Below, in pieces: positions 46,601-59,699 of a stretch of DNA of 64,000 nucleotides. Origin of the DNA: Klebsormidium nitens. Its lineage: Eukaryota > Streptophyta > Klebsormidiophyceae > Klebsormidiales > Klebsormidiaceae. Location of the stretch: contig DF236988.1 of assembly GCA_000708835.1 (NCBI GenBank), forward strand, positions 186,644-250,643. Direction: 5' to 3'. The notes below the pieces were generated by a model, which did not search any database, was not told where the DNA came from, and saw only the letters and a program-made list of their open reading frames with translations. Every line of letters begins with the position of its first letter. Positions within the stretch are counted from its first letter, which is position 1. The translations under genes were made by a program, and so were the position numbers.

Positions 46601-49600
46601 CTTCCCTCGAGAGGTGGCGCAGCTCTGCGGAACCTCTAGAGGTTCACGAGGTGTTCCGGAGTGGAAAGGACGTAAAGGAGGGCCAGGAGAGCGTGGTGAA
46701 GTGGAGCCGGACGGCCGCGCTGGAGCTTCCAATGGGAGGGGGAGCGGTTTTGGGGGAGGTCGGGCTTCGGTTTTCGACGACCGGAGACCAGCTGGCGATT
46801 CGCGTTGCAGGACGGACGCATCTGTTCCATTTCAGGTGGGCTTGCGATCTCATTTTCAGTCTCTCAGCGGCCCTTTCAACTCTTTAGCGATGCTAAAGAA
46901 AAGATTGGGACGTTTTCGATTCCAATTTTATCAACTCGTCTGTTGATGAAACGTGGCTTCATAGAACCACGGATCAGTTTACGCTTCCTCTCCGTATCTA
47001 TGACGGGTTGTGTTTCGTTGAGCCCTTGGAGGCTCCAGATCATATCCAGGCGGGAGATGTTGAGATTGAAGCCGTTCGACCGATGGCCAGCCTCGGATCC
47101 TGTTTATCGGGCGGCCACAACCCCAAAGATCTCAACCGGACTACTGCTGCAGGCGATTGCCCCTCAAAGCCAATCATTCTTCGTTGCGAACAAAGTTCTG
47201 AACCAAGATCTAGTGTGTCCCTTGCCCAGGCCTGACTTCACCCTCGAAAATCTGCCCACCCCCCACCTCGACACCCCAGTCGCCGTTTTCTCCCCGACCG
47301 GTTCGTGTGTCGCGGGGCTCTTTGTGGGGGCCCCGGAAGAGCGTGGTCTGGTCAGTGTCGGTATTCTCGCCGCCTTGCCTTGGGACGGTCGGGAGAGAGC
47401 CCCTGGGGACCAGAAGACGACGGACGGGTGGGATTTGGCGCTTTCGCAAAGGTGCGGATTCTTGTGGGTGTTTAGGGCGGGGCGCGATCATGATATCGGG
47501 GTTTCCTTTTTGCAAATCGAGCGCTTCTGATTGAGCTCCAGGCAACTTGCAGATTGACAACCTGTACTCTTGCTCCTTCGAGAAAGGGTTTGAGTCTATT
47601 CGGAAAGGAGACGAGCAGGCACAAAGGCCTGGTCAAGTGTGCTCATCCTGAGCGAATTGCGCGGATGACGGCCGCTTGCGGCTTCTTCATTCCGTTCCTC
47701 ACCACATGATACTCAAAGTTGGTCTGTCCGAACCCTCCGTGAGCTTGCAAATTTCTCTGGCCTTGTCTCTGGTGTTTCGTTTGCCAAGATTCTAAGCTTC
47801 ACAGCGTTTTGTTTGCCAGGTGTCTGTGGGGCTTCGTCACGTCCCGGTTTGCTTGGGACGTCGTCCCGGTCGCGCGGAAGGGCCCGGGGAGCATCGCCGG
47901 CCTCGGCGGCCAGGTGGACCGCCAGCTGCATGCCATGCCAGGGGAGCGGCTCCGGAAGGACTACGCCAGGGTAAGCGCTGCTTAGTTTCTTGGTTGTCAC
48001 TCTGGTATCTCTCATTTCACGTAAGATAGGCGCTTGGGAGACGGTTGAGGTTAAGTTGGATGCTTAGGATGGGTTTGGGTGCGGACTGCATGAGGTTTTG
48101 GATCAAGGGTTTCGTGTATGTACCCGCGAAACTCGAAACGCGTCTTAAGTGGAATGAGAGTCGCACCCCATGCCCAGGGTTCGGCTAGAAGAAGGGCTAT
48201 GCCATGGCAGGCACTGCTTCATCAACTTTTGATTGGATGATGATGAACTGCATGCCTGTTGAGGTCACTCTACCGGGCAAAGGCAACCACAGCCCCCCGT
48301 TACCAGACATTGACTCGCTTCGCATCTGAAGCCACCCTGATTCTCGCTAACTCTACCCATTCCCCGCACTTGACGTTATTCTTTATTAGAGGGGAAGTTC
48401 TTTGCTTTCACCGTTCCTGGGCAACTATGTCGCCGCCAGCGTCGTTAACGATCGTTTGCCACACGAGGCCAAGACTTGCGATTTACTACTCAAGGGGAAA
48501 ATGTAGGATTGCAGTCGTAATGCGTGGCTCAGATCTCTAATTAAACATGAGGGTGATCATGCGGCCCTTTGCGCCAGCCATCCGTGCTGGCAGCAAGCTC
48601 ATCCCGCTGTCTCACGAATCCTTGAGAGCTCTTGGGGCTGGCAGAACGCCTAATTCTTTGTTGCTTCCCGTCTGAAGCCTCTCGTTCGACTTGACGCTTG
48701 CAGCTGCTTATTTTCTGACTTATTTTATGATTTTCCAAAAGACCGTTAATCTGATCCCTCCGATGGTGGAACGAGGGTTCATTCTCGTCGTTGATTGATG
48801 CTTGCTACTGGAGGGTGCGGAGCTGCCTGCATAATCTCGGGCTCCTGTCAGGCATGTTTTGAGTCGTCACAGCTCAGAACTGAGATTCTGATACAATTCT
48901 TCTTTCACTAACGAATGGAAGAGCTGGTGCAGATAGCTGGAGATATGTTTAGCATGTCTCCTCTTAACGATCTCAATCACTGGATTTCGGCTCGTAAATG
49001 GCAAGGCGAAAGCTGGCAATGATTGCTCAAAACGACGCCAACTGGGCAGGCATGTTCCTGTCAAAACCTGATGCCAGCCTTTCTAGGCGTGTGTATCTCT
49101 GTTCAATTTTTATTTTTGGACTTTGAAAATGCTCCATAGTCCTAGAATGAAGGAGAAGTCACGCAATTAGAAAAAACCCGCAGTCATTCAAACCACCCTC
49201 AGCCATCCAGACTCTTGCTGCAAAGCTTACGCGTGTTGACGACTGCAAGATGCAGGAACAGATTACTGTCCGCGGTTGTCGTCAAAGGTAGGAAAGGGAG
49301 CTTAAGGTTTTCGGTGTGTCACGTGGGGCCCTGATACACAGGAACGGGTTGAGCCGCATGCCTAACAACAAGCAAATTCTGCGCAGAATTGGCTTTGACC
49401 TTCACTCGTTGCTCGTTGTGGTGGGCCTCAAGCGATTTTCGTACCTTTCAGTTACCATCCTGCTGTGCTTCGGTAGGTGGTCGTTGAGCTTGCTTCGTGG
49501 GTAGCACTTCACCCTTTTGCGGCAAGGATGACGTGGAAGCATGACCAGATGGTCAGACATTTCCTCCTTCGAACGCCGCTTTTTTGTGTCGTTACTGGTG

Positions 49601-52600
49601 TCTGAAAGCGTCGTGACATAAGCTCTGAATACTTGCGGGGCTATTCAAGTGTCTCACAGATCTGCGTTGCCTAGAAGGACCATTGCAACTCCATGCAGCC
49701 CTTTAAGGAAGAATCTTTATTCCCCATGAAAGGTGTTCAAGGTAGGAATTCGGCAAGTGTTGAGTTTGGATGCGGTGCCTAAATAGCCGGGGGTCCAGTC
49801 TTGACTGGTTGGCTTCTCAACGTCTGCAATCGTATGATGTTCGGCTGAAAATTCGACGGTTTTTACGAGCGCCAGTAGAGCTTTGGATATCACATCGAGC
49901 AATCTGTGCATGACGTATGTGAACACGAAGCGGATCTCTTTAAGGCCTGTAGTGATCGCACTGAGGACTTCTGGAGAGATTAACTGACACGGATGATTGC
50001 TTATGTTTTGATCATCCAAAGCAACATTCAGATTCCGGTTTCTCTCGCTGTGCTGTGTATGGCATTTTCTGTGAACCTTACAAAGGCTGGTTACGATTGT
50101 CGCCGTTTTCTTGGCAATGATGATCACAGCATCTCGAGCGAAAGCTCAGAGCTTTTACACATCCATCTTATGCTGGTGTAGCCGTACGGGCTCGAGGCGA
50201 AATCTTGAAACATGTGTGTTCGTTTTACCCGGACTCTGGAGTTTCGAGAAAAGATGCCGTGCGTGTGGCAATCTCGGAACCCGGAGAAGATGCTTAGGGC
50301 AAACTCGATTGTGTTGGCTGCTAGATTGAGCAGCCAACTCTCAAGCATTCGGAGGGGAGGGCTCAAACATGGGCGCCACGTCCAGCGAGCCCCGCTGCGG
50401 TGACACTTGTCCATTGGCTTGATGCTTCTTGAGCTAGGCGGATGTGAGTACGAAAGAAACAAGGAAACAAAGTCATCTTTCCTGGCATCGAATTGAAGGC
50501 TAGCTTTGTCTACCAGACACAAATGAAAGGGGTCCGTTTGGGCTTTTTCTGGAATCGATTCCTGTGTTCGGAAACTGAAAAATTCTGGCGTGTCTCAACC
50601 GTCCCCTTTGAGACCCTACGTATCTGCAAACCGGCCGGCTTGCATATACGTGCAATACTCTTGCTGAGAGCTTGTTCCCCGTTTTCACCGCAGAAGCTGG
50701 ACCGTTTGAAGACGCGACTATTGGGAGGCGCCGTCGGCCCCGAGAACCGGGCGGTGAGCCTGGAGACGCGCATCCGGCTGGTGCTGGAATGCCTCACCCG
50801 GGCGCTGCTGCTGCTGCTCACTCGGGCGAGCCCGAATGAACCTGGGAGGGAGGGCGAGGAGGGCTACTCGGAACTTGAGGTGAGACGTCCGAAAGTGTCA
50901 AGTGTTTTGTACTCGGTGGGCAGGCGAGGTTCAACACCCCGGGATTATATTTGCAGTGGTGGGCGAGCCCGGGAGGGAGGGCGAGCAGGGGTACTCGGGA
51001 CTTGAAGTGAGCCACTCCTGGGTTGTCAAGAACCCGTTGTAGAAACCCCTCTCCTGCCGGGGCTGGTGCCCGGACAGCATCGAAGACCCGGCGTATCTTC
51101 CTTCACCCTTCATTCCTGGTTTGCAGAGAGCTCTAGCTTTGTCTCTCATATTCTCTCTTCGGAACCAACCTTTCAAACTCGCCCGCCAGGACAGAAACTC
51201 AAACAAGGCATGTGCTTCCTGCCCCTCCCGAAAAGGTTCATGGAAGGCTCTCAGTGTCCCCCCCACACTTCGCCGTCTCCGAAACAAACATTTTGAGTTG
51301 GTTCCTCAAAGCTGGTGGCCGGACGGCTTCTTGGACACGTCGTGCCCCTCTACCCTCTGATGCAGAACGACTGTTCCCCTCTTTTCTCCAATTGTAACGT
51401 ACCCTACTCGTCCCCCAGGGCTGGTGCCAGGACAGCATCCTGGACCTGGCGTCCCTCTTCCTGCACCTCATGCGCCGCAACGTGGAGGTCTTCATTGCGC
51501 ACCAGGCCGCCGCCTACTCCCCCGCCGAGAAGCGCCCCTCCGTCGAGGTCGCCTTTCCCGGCCTGCCCGGAACACGCTTAGTGGGCGACCGGGGTTTTCT
51601 GGAGGGGCTTTTGAAGGCGACGTCCGGCGCGCATGTGTTGAGGAAAAGAAGAGACGATCGCGAGAGAGGCGCCGGCGAGGGGCCGCTGCGCAAGAGCGGG
51701 CAAGGCAACGGGGGCGTTGGGTACCACACGCAAGAGGTACGGTTTTTGGCCGCCTTCGACGGTCTTTCGTGCTCCTTCCGGCTGCGACGATGAACGACTG
51801 ACGTTCTTCCGTGGGTTCTGGCGCTGCTGGCGCTGGTTCCAAGGTTTACTTCCAAAACAGAAGTAAAAAGTTCCCCTTCTCGCAGATCACGGCACTTCTT
51901 TTCAAAGTTCTGGTTGAGTGGAAGATTCCCTTCCGACCGACGCTCTCCGGTAGTTTGCGCATCATGGCGCTGCTATCATTCTTTCAAAGATCTACAAAAT
52001 GGAGGAAAACCCACCCCGTTATCCCGCAGGTCACGGCATTTGTTGCAGTAAACTAAAGACCTGAGAGTTTTGCAAGTCCCGCAACCGAGAAACAATGAAT
52101 CCGCGTTTTGTAGTCCGTAACACTGGTCCCATGGTCCGAAATCCTGCCGGAGTCAAGAGACTCAGGAATTACGAAACGTTCTTCCTTCCTCCCAGATCAC
52201 GGCGCTTTTGGCGGTAGTCCAGGACTTGACGAAGCGCACGCTGGCGCTGCCGGCCATGTTCCCACCGACGCCCCCGCTCCCCAAATTCATGGCGCTGCAC
52301 TACGCGGACGGCTGGAGCAGCGTCGGATGGGAGGAGGTCAACAAAGCCATCCAGGCGGTGAGGCCAGCACGCTGCACACGTGTTTTTGTCGATACTTGGC
52401 CGTAAGCGAGGTTGCGCATATGGGTCTGGAGGGCACTTGTATGACGCATAAATGAGCGGATTTGACGTAGCTTCGCTCCGAATTACTGATGGACGTTGCA
52501 ACCCAGCCCTGATATTTTGTGGCTTGCTTTGAAACACTTTACCAGAAGTGGCTACTCAGGTGAACATTCAATGTTTTGAACGAGCGCTACAGCAGCGGCT

Positions 52601-53854
52601 TCCGAGTTGATTGTTTCTTGTGGTTGCTAGTTATACCTCTTGTTGTAAAGATTGCTGACTTCAATCCAAGCGGTGACCAAGGAAGGATACAACTTGATCA
52701 GGCAGAAAAACTCCTTTCAACAGCAACATCGGCCCGGCTCCATTCTTCGTCTTAGTCGACCAGACAAACCTTTCTACTTCGGCCCAACTCCATTCATCCT
52801 CTCGACCGACCAGACAAACCTTCCTAACGATTCAGTTCGCGAGATTCGAATCTCGTGTGAGACTGTGATCGCAATATGGAAGCCGCCCGTACAGCCGCTG
52901 GAAACCAAGCTTAGCAATCAAACCGTCAGAGTAGCTATGCCGACTGTAAAACGCTTTATTCGCCCTTGGAAAATTCTTCTCTTTGCCTCTCGCTCAGGTC
53001 GGCAACACACTGCCCCGTCCTCTCGGCGCCGACTCGGTCGGAATGCTTCTCCGCAATCTGGACGTTCTCGTTTCTTGGGAGCTGCCCGCCGACGAATACA
53101 GCCCGGGCCTCGTAAACTCAGTCCCCGACCAGTCTTACCTAGTGAAGATGGGCTCTGCCATGCTCGGGACAGGGCCCGGGGAGAGCGCCCGGGAAGTTGG
53201 ACGCAAGAGGCGGCGGGCGGAGCACGCGATCGCGACCGGAAAAGGAAGCGCAGGGGCGTTACGGGCGATTGTGGGGAGCCGGAGGGATCAGTTGGATTTC
53301 CGGTGGAAGCCGACGGCGACCAAAGGCATGGTGTGGGTGAGTCAGATTGGAGCTTCTGCATCTGCGTTATGTCGTTGACCCGCCATTTTGGCTCCTGAGG
53401 GAGAAAATTATGGCTCAGGTATTGGGGAAAGATGAATGGATCGATTCCGGTTCTACCCCCTCGCTCTTCCAGCTCGAATGATTGCTGAAGTGAAGGATTC
53501 CCATTGGGCACTAGCAAAAACCGTCAGCCTTCGGTCGTAGACAGAAGTGCAGTGGTTGTTGCAAAATTTTCTTAAAAGCTCGTCGTCTCATATGTCTCTG
53601 CTAATACCTTGTAAGTTGTCATTCGAAGCGTGATCCGACTCGTGATTCACTCGGTCTCATTCGTAAGGCAACTGAACTGATACGAAGCGTTTTGTGTGCA
53701 GTGCGGAGGGTGCGGGAAGAGTACGGCTTGTCTGTACCTGGAGGGATCGGAAGAAGGGGACCCCGACCGCGCTCAGAAGTGGCGGGCTAGCTGGGGCGCC
53801 AACTGGGCAACAAGGTGTCCGCTTTGTTTAGGATGCTGGCATCCCGCCTTCTGA
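43680..53854 (+). CDS. MED16: Mediator complex subunit 16 (plant SFR6 type)
   Basis: Exons: 43680-43774, 44090-44170, 44674-44968, 45531-45783, 46271-46835, then one starting at 46888 or 47050 and ending 47451, 47820-47970, 50694-50879, 51419-51736, 52196-52357, 52998-53336, 53702-53854 (TGA). Phases agree. MED16 is a tail subunit that links transcription factors to RNA polymerase II; in Arabidopsis (SFR6) it serves cold, defence and iron responses. The order of segments matches the plant protein as I remember it: LAWCERTNLIAAAG, RIHIIDPEAP, CQLDWSPAGC, PSTVVLWELLP, TPVAVFSPTGSCVAGLF, the YARKLDRLKTRLLGG junction, GSRRDQLDFRWKP, and a C-terminal Cys-rich zinc ribbon (CGGCGKSTACLY and RCPLCLGCWHP). 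The N-terminal half is a WD-type propeller. The first exon is chosen from phase and ATG alone. Intron 47971-50693 is 2.7 kb. Three exons have partial copies in adjacent introns. Confidence 0.88.
50950..51018 (+). repeat. Copy of the 3' edge of MED16 exon 50694-50879 with donor
   Basis: About 80 bp downstream of the exon end, the phrase GGAGGGAGGGCGAG followed by a stretch coding GYSGLE-like sequence and a GTGAGC donor repeats the exon's closing segment (GREGEEGYSELE then GTGAGA). Several substitutions separate the copies. Confidence 0.82.
51051..51360 (+). repeat. Two copies of the 5' edge of MED16 exon 51419-51736
   Basis: The exon opens GGCTGGTGCCAGGACAGCAT (coding GWCQDSILDLAS). Diverged openings occur at about 51060 (GGCTGGTGCCCGGACAGCAT) and 51312 (GCTGGTGGCCGGACGGCTTC), each running on for 25-40 bp before diverging into intron. 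Confidence 0.87.
51872..52060 (+). repeat. Two to three copies of the 5' edge of MED16 exon 52196-52357
   Basis: The exon opens with CCCAG acceptor then ATCACGGCGCTTTTGGC. Copies occur at about 51886 (CGCAG then ATCACGGCACTTCTTTTC), 51960 (ATCATGGCGCTGCTATC, acceptor lost) and 52030 (CGCAG then GTCACGGCATTTGTTGC). Each is short, 20-30 bp, but two retain an acceptor in register. Confidence 0.75.
52731..52820. repeat. Short direct repeat in a MED16 intron
   Basis: A 40-bp unit (GGCCC..CTCCATTC through GACCAGACAAACC) occurs twice with period 50, at 52731-52770 and 52781-52820. It lies in the intron before exon 52998-53336 and contains no exon sequence. Confidence 0.85.
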
Positions 53855-56800
53855 GCAGTTTCGAACCTGAACCGTGTCATCATTGATTATATTCAATCTC
53901 AAGGTCCAAAAATTTGTGCTCCGGCATACGCACAATGACATCGTGCCGTGCCAGCCGCGTGGTCTTCACCGCTTTTCTAGATATCTGCAAGTCAGAACCT
54001 CTGGTCGAAGTCTGCTCAGTCGGATCGCAAGCCTGTGCTTGACGCGCCTGCTTCGTGACCAGCATGCGTCTGACATCTGCAGTGCACCATGCGCCACTGG
54101 GATGTGTTGTCAGTCGCTCAATCTGCTTCAGAAATGGTCATGCTTGAATTATATTAGATTGGTTGGATGAGTGGTCCCGATCGACTTTTGAGACGTGCCT
54201 TGCTGTTTTGTCGTTGCCTTCTGTTCTTGGATCCTTGGTGGCGATGACATACAAGCCAATCGTTGACCGAGTTGTTCTCAAGGATGCCACGCGACAAACC
54301 GCTCATCTTGTGCTCGATCCGTTGGTATATCTGCTGGTCAAGTAGCTCGAGACAGCCGGCCTAAGCTCTATGGTCCTCGAAGTTTGTTGCTGCTGGGTGT
54401 CTTTATTTCCGGTCCATTTCCTCAGACAGCTGGTAACGAAGTGCAGATCGCGGGACACATCTCGAGGCGACAGGTCCTCGGGTTGCAAAGTTACGACGCG
54501 TGCCCTTCTAAAAAGTTCAGTTGTGCTTCCACAAGCTGTTGGCACCGGTTGGCCTGAGCCTGCATGACCGCATGATCGCAGATCTTGACAATCATCAGAT
54601 GCCAATGTCACCGGCACTGGCTGAATTATGTAAATTTGAATCACCACACACCGAGGGAAAGTGTCGGGCCTGTTTTCTGCGTCCACTGCATCGCTTTCAG
54701 CAGCTCAAAGAGCGGCTTCTATATGTTGAATAGTCTGTCATCGATTCTTCTACCTTGTCTTCCTGGCGATGATCGACGAAGGGATCATATGACCAGCGGG
54801 TCATTCATCGTTCTCCACCTTTAATCCCACGTTAGCCATTTTGCGGTACATGTCAAAGCTACTCCTTTGAAACGCCAATTCTGGTTGTCATGCTAGGGGT
54901 CAATGGCCCATAATCATGGGGACTTTTGTGCAAAGCAGGACAGCAAATCCCGCCCACTACAGTTTAAGTCTTATCAAAAACGTTGTTCTGCGTGAAGGTG
55001 TCGATCCGGGTCATGTAGTTTGAACAGTCAACGCTTGGAGACCGCATATGTGTATGGCAAACAACACAACAGATCGTTTAGAAACGCGATCTTCGATGCC
55101 TCCTTGTCACGAATGGAACAACACAGACAAAATGCTCATTTCGGAGCCGGCCGTGTCCAGAAGGGAACATGCAGGCTGCCTTCGTCCTCTTGCATTTTCT
55201 AATGGCATTCAAAAGCCAATCACTTATCGTTGATAAGTGTGCAGGTGCTGCATATTTGTTGTTGCTTGTTCCAATCTGCTTGGTTGACGATTTCTGTTCG
55301 CAACGGCCCACCGTCAGAGCCACCTGTCCAAATGTGCTGAATCTCCACTCAAGTAAGGATAGGCGAACGCTTGCCAGTAAGGCAGATATGTAACGCCCTC
55401 GCTCGATGCCACCGTCGGCGTATAATGTCCTTCGGTGCCTGATACCAAGTTGACTATTCTGCAAAGAGACAAGCATTCTAAAGAGACAAGCATTCTTGGC
55501 TTAGTCACGACTCTGCTTTTAAGAACTTGATTGCACGCGACTGGATATTGCAGTAACGTATTGAGGGACTTCAAATTCGGTGCTGAGTTAATGGCAACAA
55601 GGACTTTGAAAAGTCTTTGACAGCATAGCAAATGTTTTGCGGTTCGTTACTCTAGTAACTTGAAATATGCGTTCCTTGGTGGGTTACGCTCCGCTGCACA
55701 AATGGTAACTTATGAAGTTTCGATAGGGTTATTCCTTATGACGGTTATGCGTTGGTTCACTACCCATATAAGATAATTATACCTGTTCGCACAGTTGTCA
55801 CATGTTATCTTCTGCACTGGATATGACGTTACAAACTATACTTTCGCACGTACATAAGGCCTGCGACTTCCCCAAGTGGTCGTGGAAGTTGCACGCCTTG
55901 AAGGACGCTGGTTGAAGCCAGCTATTGTGCGTCACTTCGAATGTTTGAATCTAAGAAACACGCGAACTTGATGTCTAGAGCCGAGAGATGACCAACTTGC
56001 ACTGGTGGGCGAGCGACACACCTGAAAAGCCCTCCGTGAATCGCTAGCCGGCGAAAAATTCACAGCTCCACTGGCCAACACCTTACCAGGTTATCCATAT
56101 CTCAGACATAAGGAACTCCTGAAGACATTTTCCCGGATTGGTTTCAAGTTGATCAGTGGCTATGAAGACTAGAACGAATTGGCCATGACCCTTGGCCACG
56201 GTTGTGTTGAGTCCGAGCTCGGTACGCCACCAGTTCAGGGCTGTCATCCTGGGCTTGAGGTGCCAATGTGCCATCTAGGTAGACTTAAGAAGTTCGCAGC
56301 CTTTTTTCCATTCGTTCTATCCAAGTGCGAAGCCAATCAAATGCTGGAGCTCATCTGGGGTGCGGTTTTGCTATCTAGGTGGTCGCTGAGAAGTACTTTG
56401 ACGCTCTTTCCCTTTGCCTCTATTCTGCGGTGTGCGTGATCAATTGCTAGAGCAGGTCGGAAACGACGACTTAATTACGTGTCCACGTGTCCGGCACGCG
56501 CCACATGGTGCAGAGAATGTCGCGGTGCCAAGGAACCATGCTTTGAAAGCTAGACGTTGTTGGGATTCCACGCTCAGTATTCGAGAGTCGACGAACCTGA
56601 TTCTTATTAATTTGTCCCCACCAGGCGCCAAAATGAGTTGGACGTAACATATGACTCTGGTTCGTGCTCATCATACGCAAAGCTTGAGATCCGTGCTGTT
56701 TTGTTCCATGATGGCGCACTTTCCGAAACATACATTTTTCAGGGGACACGTCAAAGGAGCCACATGTGCTCCTCTGCTAGCTTGCCGTCCACTTGTCTGG

Positions 56801-59699
56801 AGGTGCCCACGTGTCCACCGGTGTCGACACTCCTACCGGCTCTCATGAAACAGCGGTGAGCCGGGTTGATACCGGCGGCACAAAACAATCTGCCCGCTTG
56901 TGCTGTTCTTTACCGAGTGTGAATTGAGGTTTGGAAAGGATCGTGCCCGTCCAAACGAAACCCTGAAGCGAGAGGCTGCTTTGCCATGTTTCGGTCGATC
57001 ATTGCTGCTAGTTGTCGTCAATATTAAATGGTTTGTGGGCTTTTACTAACCTGCTTTTTCATGGATCATAAATGATGACGACATATGCGAAATTCCTCAG
57101 GTGCCCTTCCATTTTACAATGACCTTTGCCACTAAAAGGCAAGGATTTGCCATCCCTTTTGGGCTTAGGCCCATGGTTGTGCTCACGTCGAACTTGTAAC
57201 TCTGACGCCTCCATCCGTGCGTTGATAATGACCATCCCAACGAGCTTTTGCTGGCACGAAGTAGACTCCGAGGGTTGTGGTTTGAGTCCAACCTTTGTTT
57301 CTCAAGGAGCTGACAAGACTCACTGTTGCCGGACAAGAAGCCGCCAGAGGATGTTTATAGTCAGACCCTCCACTTCTCAGCGGTGCACGTCTGTTCGCCT
57401 TTTTTCAAACCTGCTTTCTCTTTCTGCGCCAAGGACGGCAAGGACGATATACGCTATGGCCATCTGGTCAAGTCGCAGTGCTCACGAGAGGCTCACATAT
57501 TTCTCAAGATGTCGAATGTACGTTGTCGCATCAGCCTTTTCATGCCGGAGGCTTTCTTCCGCACCACATGACTTGCTACTCAGTAATTGAACGGTCCTGG
57601 TGGCGGCGTGTTATTCCGCTCAACGGTCTTTCATCAATACGCTGTTTCGTTGAAAAGGTGCGACCCTCGATCTCGACAATCATAGGAGGAAGATCCTTGC
57701 TTGCCTCAATCTTCGTGAGTCTCAGCTTCTCAACCGTTGGCAATGCAGTCTGTGCGAGGCCCACCCTCCTGTCGAAGCAGAATTTTGCTGGGTAGAGAAT
57801 CGTGTTTGAGCCAGTTTGAGCCGAGCGTACGGTTTTCCTTTCAACAACAACTTGACGGTGATGCAACGTTGCGCTCAACCTGGCAACCGCCAGAGCCCGG
57901 TGTGCGCTTCTGAGTCACGTCTTCGCTGTCCTGGCACGTTGAGGAAGTGGCTGCACGTCGAAGAAATGGTGCGTCGCGTCGTATTCATAACTATCTCATC
58001 GACGACCGAAGTTAAGGGTAACATCCCCCGTGGTCTCTCCAAACTTCCCGTTGCGTTCTCTGTGGGGTTACTGAGTTGTTTTTAGCTTTGTATGACACGT
58101 TCGGATCAGTCGAGGAGTTACTAGGATTCTAATCAAAGTTTCCACATTCAAAAAGGCAACCAGTCCGCAAGCCGTCCCTTCTGGAGCGTTAAGGTTTCTC
58201 GCCTTCACCAGTCTTCCCCAGGAACAGAACTCTGGAGCGGTGACGAGAACACATCATTTTTAGCATCGTCTTGTGTGACGTGAATCCATTCTTTCAAAAA
58301 TGAAATAATTTTGCATTTAATTCCTTCTTTGGGACCTTCCACTTCCTCGTCAAGCTCCAACACATCCGTTAAGTGCTCACACTCGCAGCACAGACCGCGT
58401 ATATACGACCAGACCATCCGGTTACTTCAAAAGCTGCAAACGCCTCCACCTTGGGCCTCGCCCGAAAGAGAAGTTGTTAGGTGGCTTGCGGCAAGGGTTG
58501 TTGCTTGAGTGGTCCTTTATCGCTGCCATTCTTTGCTTCTGTTGCCAAAATGTCTTCATGGCGGCCTCTCTGGGCGTGTGGCCTCTTTGATTCTATCTGC
58601 GTTTGGTGTGCCCTTGATCTTACCGCTCCGCCGAGCTTCTCGTTGACCGACCAGAGCAACGCCGTACTGCTAGTGCTCCTGTTTCGTTCCTAACTTCTTG
58701 TCTGACGTTCATGCGAAGCACATGCCTTTACCATTCTGATCCGTTACCGTGGAATTAGCTTTGGTTCCCCGCGTTTGGCGAGGAGGAAGCACCGCTGCAA
58801 TTGCTGCCGAGATGGGCTATTTGCAAGCAAGTATAGTAGTGGTCCGATTGCCTCAGGAAGCGTCACCACATTAGCTGCGTTTCTGTTTCGGAGCCTTTTG
58901 GGTCACAGCTCAAACAGCTTCATGGATCACGTCAAAGTTGCCGCTTCGAAAGGCACACTCTAGCCGAGTACAGAATCTTGACCGCTTTGACGTCAAGATG
59001 CGGCTGATCCAAGAGTGCAAGATCGAATTCGAAAGCTTAGGACTTTAGGCCTTTGGAAGTGGGCAGGCTTCCGCTAAACAACATCTGTACCTTAATTGCA
59101 TACGTCATATACGAGGATGGCACGTGCATCCGGGGGCGCATGCGTTGATGGATCTAAGAGTGGATCGAGATATTCTGCCTGGTTGGCGTGACCGGAAATC
59201 ATGTTCCTGACGACTCAGCAAGGATTCTGTGAAGACGGCCTCGTACGTAATGTTGTTCCATAGCATCGGCTTAGCTAGCTTGGGCTAAACACAACAGCCT
59301 TTTTCCTTCACGGAGCGCGCAAATATTCCCCGTTGTTTCAAAGTTGTTTGCGCACACTACAAGTCAAGGTGGAAATAGAAGGTACCGGAGTTTCAGCGTT
59401 CGGCGCCCTCCACCTAAACTCCTCATCCTGCGGGTTGCAGTGATACGAAGAGCCTACTTGGTCATTCTGAGTGCAGGTCGGTGCGTTCAAATGCTGCCTG
59501 ATTCGAATGCAGCCAGCTTCAGCTGCGGCGATGAGGGACGACCCAGTGGGCAAAAGGTCAATACGTAGAGGAGAACGACATGATGCTGCGCTTTTAAGTT
59601 CGGCGTTCACGATATTACTACCTTATTACTACCTTCCGCTTTTCAGGGCGTATCCGCTAGTATCGTCTTTGGACGCGTTTGCTCCGAGCAGAAAATAAC

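Noticed and set aside
47971-50693. Additional MED16 exons in the 2.7-kb intron
   Set aside because: The flanking exons join in phase and match the family without a gap; nothing inside resembles MED16.
58205-58417. Acidic minus-strand frame (LELDEEVEGPKEG) as an exon
   Set aside because: It has coding-like composition, but I found no in-phase splice partners or family similarity.
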